Shown here piece by piece: positions 56,451-64,000 of a DNA stretch of 64,000 nt. A program made the translations under genes and the position numbers. The stretch lies in contig OX485804.1 in assembly GCA_950295325.1 (NCBI GenBank), positions 59,322,429-59,386,428 of the forward strand. Direction: 5' to 3'. The DNA comes from Polytrichum commune (lineage: Eukaryota; Streptophyta; Polytrichopsida; Polytrichales; Polytrichaceae). Within the stretch, counting starts at the first letter, position 1. Every line of letters begins with the position of its first letter. The notes below the pieces were generated by a model that saw only the letters and a list, made by a program, of their open reading frames with translations, was not told the origin of the DNA and did not search any database.

Positions 56451-59184
56451 TATTTACTAATTGGAGGTGCACATATATATATATATTGGATTTGAGACCT
56501 TGAAGGTGAAGTGCACTCAATATGGGATTTGCAGTCAAGTGGCCTTCAAGAATGCAAGGGCAATGTTTTTTTCGAAGTTGGACAGGGCAGGCTACAATTT
56601 TCGGTCGGGTTCAGAAATTCCTCTAGAGGGTTGCCCCATCCTGGATCTGGGACCCCCCTAGTTTATAGAGGGGGACTTAATGTTCGCCATTAGTTTGCCT
56701 TGATGAGACCCTGGGCCTTTAAGTCATGTAAAAATAACAAATTCTCATATAAAGAAGGTTGAGTGGTGTCACTCTTGGCATAATAAGCCACGACTTTGAG
56801 ATCAATCCTTGTTGCACCATATTATGTAGGTTGTATGTCTAACAAAGTAAACAAAATAAATGTGTGTGGATTTAGATTGTACCATCTTTGTACACCACGA
56901 ACCATCCATTGGAAAAGGAAGCACACTAAAAAGTCATATTAGTGTGGGTGGAAAACTTGCGTGGGAATAATTAGTGTGGGCCACTCTAATTGTCTTCTTA
57001 GGGTGGAAAGAACGCGGATCCAAGACCCCGGAATTTCCTCTCAATCTTTCTAGAGGCTTTTGACCCAATCCTTTACATAAAGTAAAAGTCAAATGGCATC
57101 CAAAGTGGCATACAATAGAACATTCACCCACATCAATTTCCTAGGAAAACCATTAACGTGGTCCACGCTGATTTCAAGTTAGATATTTGGTGTGGGTTAA
57201 AAATAATTGTGTGCACTAGAGAATTATTGTGGTCCACATTAAAAGGACTATTTAATGTAGTGGTGAGACTATGTGATTCTCATGGTACAACTCAAGTTTT
57301 AGGTCTGCGATTGCCACAATTTGTAGCATGTCTTGTCAACTATTCAAGCTAGGGGTGATTCAGGGGTCCATTTCCATGCAAGCGCCACATGCTTAATACT
57401 CAAACCTCATACTCATACATGTTATTGGTTTGGGGAGCCCCCATATAAATAGTAACAACCAACGAGTGCACATGGCAATGAGGGGTGTAGGAGGGTGGGG
57501 GTTTCCTAGGCTCATGTTTGTATGCTTTGGATAATCAAGGTTGTCAATGTATTGTTGTGTTGCCTGTAGTAGTTGCATTTTATCTCCTTTGGTTATTTTA
57601 ACACTTCTTGCATGCTTGGCTTTTCCAAAAAACATACATTCGTACACTTGAAACTAGAACAAAGCAACACATGTAAGAAGGTATTGAGGTTTCCGCCCTT
57701 GTGAGAAACTTGCACTTACATATGAAAGGGCACTCATGCAAGTGATTCCCAGCTTAGAACTCATGTCGCTCATCATAGGGGATCCATTGGAAAAAACTAG
57801 CTCTTGTAGGTTTATGATTGTTTCATCCCAACTTAATTTCATCATACTACATTGAGATCGAATACAATGAGAATGAAATCTTGGTGATATAAGGGGTTCC
57901 CAATGTTTTCACCTTCACCTTACGTGAGTGGTATGAATCATTGGCATGCATTATTTGATACATAACGTGAAGTGGCATCCCTTGTTTTTTTTAATGATGT
58001 GGGCGTCATGCATGGCTTGCCCCAAGGCAACTATACAAATATTTCATGTCACAACACCTATAGAGGAGGGATAGTAGAAACATATCCCATGTACTTTTGT
58101 TGCTTATTCATCCCAATTTAAGCTCCATGCACTAATTTGTGGCCTCCAACCCCAACTTAAGGGTTAATTTGGATGAAATAGCAAACCCCAAGACTATAAT
58201 AATAACCATTGAGCTCAACCTCCCATTGCCTAGTTCACCCTCCTCCTCAATAGATGTCATGAACTTTATCCTTCATCAAAGCCATGATGGGAGGTGGGAG
58301 GATCGCTTCGCAACACCTAGTATACGTGATTTAAAAAAAACCAACCTTCGCAATTTTGTTGTTAATTCACTTCACATGGGCTTTTCATACTAAATTGGGG
58401 AATATTTGACCCCAAATTAAGAGTCACATTGACCTAAATAATAATAATAATAATAAACCACTGAGTTGTAGAATGTTTCTATGCATTATACCTCACCCCT
58501 GCCCCCCAAGTGTCATGAACCTTTACCCACGAAGAGGGGAGGTGGGGAGTCTTTTGTGATGTCAGCCTAGAGTGAAAGTTATAGAGACAATTAGATAATC
58601 AACTCACTTTCCAAGGGAATTGTATGGACATGCTCTAGGGCACTTGTTCTTCTCTTGGTTGTACTTCATTCTTCCAATGGAAAAAAAAATCCATTTTCCC
58701 CCTTGGAGATTGGAGGCGGTGGGGTTTAAGAAGATTTGTAGGCATGTCTTAGGGTTTGGGTGAGTCACTCTAGAGCTAGTTTTCTCCGTGGGTTTCCAAT
58801 TGACCTTTGCGAAGAAATTGGAGGTGAAAGGGTAGGAAGAAGCGGGACCTCATGGATAATTTGGTATAGGGCATTGTACAATGGGGAGATTGGTTGGAAG
58901 GACCGTGATAGAACATGGAGCTACGAAGCATGGTAAGGTGTTCTAGACATCCTAGCAAGAATCAACTTTCCAAACGAGTAAGTGAAATTCACACATATAA
59001 GACAAACACACGGCACCTTCAAAGAAAGGGAGTGCTACTTTTGGCAAGGAATAAAATGCATGTCATGATGATAGAATACTTGCCTCAGGCGTTGCATTGA
59101 AATTCACATACACTCTAGTGGTTATGATTGGGTTATGGGTCCACAATCAACCACAATCCATTAGGTTTTCGTTGGTAAATGACC
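56451..59184. other. Unassigned interval
   Basis: O-like ends (TTAGTGTGGG) appear at 56940 and 56970. An 84-codon frame at 58139-58393 is Ser/Pro/Asn-rich without a family. (AAT)n at about 58438-58455. No gene I can support. Confidence 0.35.
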
Positions 59185-59460
59185 CATGTAAAATTTGTTG
59201 ATGATATCGTCAACTTACACAATGTTGAACGATCCAATAATTTTCCACCCTCTCCCCTATAACACTAGATTGGGAAGCATTGAATCTTTGAATCCAAAGC
59301 CCATATCAGCACCTTCCTCAACTCCAATTTCAATGATTTCAAAGTCTTTGGTCCTCATTTGCAATTGCTAACCTACTCAAGCTTCTAATGCGCAAGTCCA
59401 TCAAATGGATGATCCCACAAAGTTGATGTCCACATTAGCCTCGTCTACCTTCGTTATATT
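59185..59460 (+). repeat. Dispersed repeat shared with 26160-26500
   Basis: Diverged copy with stops in the frame that is open in the other copy. Probable old TE fragment of unknown class. Confidence 0.5.
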
Positions 59461-59817
59461 TGAAGAGCAGATTAGTTTCCCATTTGATTTCAATTCATCC
59501 TTCCTATTGGTGCAACATGTGATGTGGAGGCAAATCATTTATAAACTCCAATTTAGAGTGTATCTAAGAAAATTTGCCTCCTAAAAAACTCAAGTCTCCC
59601 AAGCTTTGACGTTTAAATCATTTACATGTGCCACATAGTAAGCAACTACAAAGCACATAGAAGAAGATAGAACGCAACCGTCACAACCAACCTTAACTAC
59701 GTCTTGTATCGTAGTCGAAAGAAGCGATTATGGTTGTGGTTGTCATTAATTCACCATATCTCTCATTATCCCTCAAAAAGAAAGTAAAACAACATTGGGG
59801 TCAATTTTGCAACTAAG

Positions 59818-60028
59818 GCCCACGTCACACACGAGACTGAGAGCCCGTGACCATTACACTTCGAGCACTCTCATCGGTGGAAAAGGCGGAGCCGGTCCAA
59901 GTTCGCTTCACACTACGCTTGAGGGACCAATGGAGTATGTGAATGCAAGATGGATGTAAAGTCTACATGGTTTCCTACATGGCATCAAATAGATTATGTT
60001 CCACGGTCATTTGGACTATTGTTCAAAA
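59818..60028 (+). mobile_element. A MITE copy 8, 3'-truncated
   Basis: Left half only: starts GGCCCACGTCACACACGAG after a TAA and matches the plus-orientation copies up to CATTTGGACTATTGTTCAAA near 60028, then stops abruptly. Confidence 0.85.
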
Positions 60029-60119
60029 ACCAATAATCAATCCCTTTTAGCAAAAACAATAACCCCACCCCCCATCCCTTTTAAATTGTCATTCTATGCG
60101 AGGGTGATGGATATTATGG

Positions 60120-60336
60120 AAGGACTTAACACTAAGTCATTACCTTTCACTCAATAGTTCAAAGAATGCTGCGAAGTTACGTCTCCCTTAGGACTTAACA
60201 CTAACTTAAGTCATTACCTTTCACTCAATAGTTCAAAGAATGCTTTGAAGTTACGTCTCCCTTAGGACTTAACACTAAGTCATTTCCTTTCATTCAATAG
60301 TTCAAAGAATGCTACGAAGTTACGTCTCCCTTAGGT
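60120..60336 (+). repeat. Tandem array, three units of about 70-75 bp
   Basis: Units contain AGGACTTAACACTAA, TCAATAGTTCAAAGAATGCT and GAAGTTACGTCTCCCTT at 60119, 60189 and 60264. The second unit has an extra CTTAA. Copies are nearly identical, so the expansion is recent. Confidence 0.9.
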
Positions 60337-60621
60337 TATAAATTTTCTCAATTTGCCCATCGGTTCGTGAATTTCACTCCATTTAAGAACGCGGTTTTGA
60401 CCTTGGGTTTGGTAGTTGGCCCGCCCGGCCATGCATGTATGCATCCCAATGCGGGACAATCAATGTCTACAATGGCTCTTTGTATGCAAGCCGATGGCCC
60501 ATCCATTTATTAGCATTGGGTCAGTTGAGCTACTATAGTTGGTATTCCATAATAACAACTTATTACTTGCCTTGGCCCCTTCCCAACGGACTCCGCCGGG
60601 GCCGGCTTTGATGCAACAAAG

Positions 60622-60851
60622 AAGTGATGGGGGGAGATTTTTGGGCATACTAATCGGTTGAGATCCTAGTGTTTGCAAGTCCAACCGGTTGCATGTTGAC
60701 ACCCTCTGGTTTTCCTTTAATAAATTGGGGTGTGTTTTATAAATTCCTCTAAAACGATTGGTAATTTTCTTGCAGTCTTGAACTTCAACCGGTTATTTTT
60801 CAAACTCACCCAGTTCATTTGTAACTAACTGCCAGTTCTCCCCGATCGTTG
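60622..60851 (+). mobile_element. D element, complete, 230 bp
   Basis: Left end AAGTGATGGGGGGAGA (first C mutated to A), right end TCTCCCCGATCGTTG. Exact TSD CAACAAAG at 60614-60621 and 60852-60859. It shares the GGCATACTAAT(C/T)GG variant with the cox1-bearing copy, so the two are close relatives. Confidence 0.92.
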
Positions 60852-60859
60852 CAACAAAG

Positions 60860-61730
60860 GGTGGGGTTTTGCACCGAGGCGCAAGCCTAAAGAAACTCCA
60901 AATTTAAGCAATCCTATTGGTCAAGATTCAAGGGTGAGTAACCGGAGTCCCACTAGAAAACGTGGTTCGATAGAAGACAATGTTTCATTTGGAAATTTTG
61001 AAGTAAAAATTATAGAATTTTAGGGTATTGGAAATTCATTATGGAAAAAATAACATGTGTATTCTAGCACTATTTACTGAATGCGTTGAATACCCCATAA
61101 ATATGCTCATTAATTCAAACCCCCAATGAAAACACCTCGTGGTTGCATGTGACCCCTTTAATTACAGAGGAGTTAACCCCCCCCCCCTTCTCCCCTTGTG
61201 CACGTGTCAAGAGCCCCCCCCCCCCCCAAAAAAACCCCAAGGTGTTTTCACTAGAATTCAAGTCCAAAGTATGAGAGAATGAAGCGTGCTAAAATATGAT
61301 ATTAATATTGCTTACTATTTGGATTTTGGAGCTATTCATGTAATTTTCTACCAAGTAGAGTTTGTTAATTTTCTATAATGTCCAAACAACCAAATCTTAC
61401 ATCTTGTTGGTAAAATATGAAATACCCACTAAAAAGATATAGCAGTCAATAACTCCAAATAAGAAGTGACACTAAGTATCATACTTAGTGGCACCACTTT
61501 CCCCCAAAATCTCCTCCATCCCAACTCGACTCAATTGATGAATTTCGTACTTCAAAGCTCGGGTCCATAAGTAAGAACCATGTAGCATGAATGGATGGTA
61601 TATATATGCACGAAAAGGAACATGGTTTAACTTACTTGGTAAAGAAATGATGCTCTCATTAAAAGAATATCATAGACGACAACAAAAGCCCTCAAATGGT
61701 AAACCACACTAAGCTTAATAGGTGATATTA
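60860..61730. other. Unassigned interval with C11 and C14
   Basis: No gene. Runs of 11 C (61177-61187) and 14 C (61214-61227) lie 26 bp apart. GACACTAAGTATCATACTTAGTGGCACC at 61455-61482, given here only as a short palindrome location, resembles a solo CACTA-like subterminal hairpin. Confidence 0.4.
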
Positions 61731-62232
61731 GGGCCACTTCATACACGAGCCAAGAGCCGTGACCATGTAATTGTGAGAGCCCAAAAGAAAGTGTCCAAAG
61801 GCCATCCCAAGACACCTCCAAATTCATGTAGTGTGGTTACGGACCCACAAGTGTAGTGTGAAGTCGTATGTGACCGGGCCCTCAACCAATTTTTATTTCA
61901 ATGAATTTCTATTCATGTGGATCCTCACACATGATAAAATAGAGTAAACCAACTCTTGTGAGCGTTCGGAGTGCCATGGTCTCCAGATGGTTTTGTGTTA
62001 GGCCTACCTCCAAGAGGTGGTTTTTGAAATTAATCCAAGTGACCAAGAAACACGATCCATTTGATGCCATGTAGGAATCCGTGTAGACTTTACATTCATC
62101 TTGCATTCACAAACTCCGTTGGTCCCTCGAGCGTAGTGGGAAGCGAACTTGGACCGGGACCGCCTTTTCCACCAATGAGAGTGCTTGAAGTGGAACGGTC
62201 ACGGGCTCTCAGTCTCGTGTGTGAAGTGGGCC
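61731..62232 (-). mobile_element. A MITE copy 9
   Basis: About 502 bp, begins GGGCCACTTCATACACGAG after TTA (61728-61730), ends GTGTGTGAAGTGGGCC. The right end has a GGCCC to GGGCC change and the right flank no longer matches TTA. Confidence 0.85.
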
Positions 62233-63764
62233 TCGGTGTAGATGAGACAATTCTTCAACTCAATCCAACAGCCAAAATTGAGTCTACAGTTAAAGATGCC
62301 CAAAATATGGCCCATACGTACTAACATCAACCCTATAGTATTCAATGTGATACTATTTTTTAAAATTAATTAGAGGTTTTATATTTTGGAGTAGTACTAG
62401 ACCTGGTCTCTCGGATTTCAAAGTCCGGAAAGTGTCGAGGTTTGTGTTCTATTCAAGCTCTACTTCCCACCCTTTTGGAAGTTCTCACATAGTCGTCCAC
62501 CTTTGTCCTTCCACTTGCACCTTTATTTCTACTCTTTTCTCCTCCACACTCGGCTACAAAGACCTAAACATATCCACTATAACTTAACTTATTAGTACAC
62601 GTATTCCGTGCATGTGTACGGAATGCACAAACACGGTAATGCAAAACTTTTTGACGTGAGCTCAAATGGGAAAACATTGTGTAAAAAGATCAAGTAGAAA
62701 ACGTGGGTTTGGTTTCCTAACACTTGCCGATGGGGTAACAGTAAAAATTGAGTACCTCATTGGTTGTCAATTCCTCCCATTTCAAGTTCACTTTACTAAG
62801 TCATATCTTCAATCCCAATTTAAGAGTTCATTGATCTTAAAATAAAAATTACTAGGTTCTATAGTTATATTCATCGTTTTCAAGCTCCCCTCCTCCGCTC
62901 ATTAGGTGTTGTAAACATTCACCCAGAGAACATGGTCTTTGACAACATGTTTGTAAAACTTTGTGTCACTAATCAAAGGATTGGTAGGAATGTTGTTTTC
63001 TACAACATCGATTCATCCTATTACCTTACGGAGTTATATGTTGTTGTAACTTCTTATTAAACATATTACCGTTTACTAAAATAACATGTACATAATGATG
63101 GGTATAGTTTTGTGACAAAGATTGAGGGGAGGACAAAATGATGAGAAATATACTAGAGTGTGAAGATTGTGCGTTTAAGTTGAATTTTCCCCCAAATCAG
63201 GCTCAACGACTTTGAATAGATCTTGTGAGTTTAATTTGGGAAAAATCAACCACAAACATATAGGGGACGTAGTTCTATTGTCCCCCTCGATGGGTTTCAT
63301 CAACCAAAATCCAACAACTAGTATGCACATCAAGGAATAGGAAACCACTTGCATGTGTAGAGTCGGTTAAAGATAAATAACATAATAACACGCAACTTCA
63401 ACTAGTAACTCCCACTAATAGGACAAATCACTAGAGTGATATGGCACAATGCATAGCACAAGGTAAGGTGGACAACCCTATTCCTTTAATATGTTTCTTA
63501 TTAAAACACCTATATTTGAGTGATACGTGGTTTGGTGTGGATCCAAGAATAAATACCAAAAAGACATTTGTTTCAAGATATTGGATTGCATGCGCAAGAT
63601 ATGATAAGCATCTTAGCCTCAATAGGCAACATAATTGACGGGTTTTATATGATCATTTGATGAGCACATGAGATTTCACATTGACAATGAATGAGACATT
63701 CATGTAAGCTCCAAAAATCATATGGAAATGGCTACGGCCTTTATTTGGAATTGTTAACCATCTT
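62233..63764. other. Unassigned interval
   Basis: No gene supported. Overlapping 63-65-codon frames on both strands at 63431-63638 are not convincing. No element ends found. Confidence 0.3.
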
Positions 63765-64000
63765 GTACTACACCGTTTATGATGTTTAGTGTCATGTACG
63801 TCATTTACAAAGGGTTTGAACTAGATGCCTAGATATTTAGTAGTGCCATGTCCACTAATTGTTAAGATGACAACATTTGTCATCGCTAGTAAAATTTGAA
63901 GCACATAACTATTTACAATGTGATATTTAATATAGCACATTGGAGTGCTTGAAACAATTGTTGAACGTTTTAGTATGCCAAAGGTAGATATTAATAAGCA
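63765..64000 (-). mobile_element. T element copy 3, runs off the window
   Basis: Begins near CACCGTTTATGATGTTTAGTG and continues with GGTTTGAACTAGATGCCTAG and CATGTCCACTAATTGTTAAG, matching 47031 onward and the reverse complement of T copy 1. Truncated by the window edge. Confidence 0.5.

Overview
This window looks like nuclear DNA of a land plant. The evidence is one split gene with ten GT-AG introns for a chloroplast-type FAD oxidoreductase, a nuclear copy of a plant-type mitochondrial cox1 fragment, and a dense population of short non-autonomous DNA transposons. I cannot name the genus. Nothing looks prokaryotic, and I saw no convincing tRNA, rRNA or CRISPR array.

Layout. 1-1430 is an unassigned 5' flank ending in a GA-rich tract. 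1435-7240 (+) is the only gene that reads intact: an 11-exon model of 587 codons for a carotenoid-desaturase-like FAD enzyme. From 7.2 kb to 64 kb the window is almost entirely transposable-element and repeat DNA. Many ends can be set to the base because insertions interrupt other repeats and leave target-site duplications (TSDs).

Families recognised (letters are mine). A is a ~500-bp Tourist/Harbinger-like MITE with ends GGGCCACTTCACAC and a 3-bp TSD, about nine copies; A' is a related shorter form. B, E and M are further 3-bp-TSD MITEs and F is probably similar. C (~0.6 kb), D (~226 bp) and J (496 bp) are hAT-like, with 8-bp TSDs. P, H and T have CACTA-like ends. N and R are longer dispersed repeats. 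Coding relics of transposons are a pogo/Tigger-like transposase (48.3-49.7 kb, minus), a non-LTR retrotransposon with a reverse-transcriptase core and C-terminal Cys/His motif (50.6-51.8 kb, minus) and a second LINE-like C-terminal remnant (17.8-18.1 kb, plus).

Most informative structures: (1) 20116-21235, a hAT-like D element holding a 279-bp mitochondrial cox1 fragment and a complete Tourist-like MITE, all inside one 8-bp TSD; (2) 15685-17120, an A' element carrying both B and C, with an uninterrupted A' copy at 22.1 kb as the empty site; (3) J and M, each inserted in one unit of a tandem array (241-bp and 117-bp periods), so the array arithmetic confirms their lengths; (4) inverted pairs of D (28.0-28.9 kb) and A (30.3-31.3 kb); (5) a short deletion derivative of the Tigger-like element at 19.1-19.5 kb. 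The window also has ten G or C homopolymers of 11-18 bases.

The oxidoreductase is the only candidate for normal cellular function. The elements do not form a pathway; together they record successive insertions.
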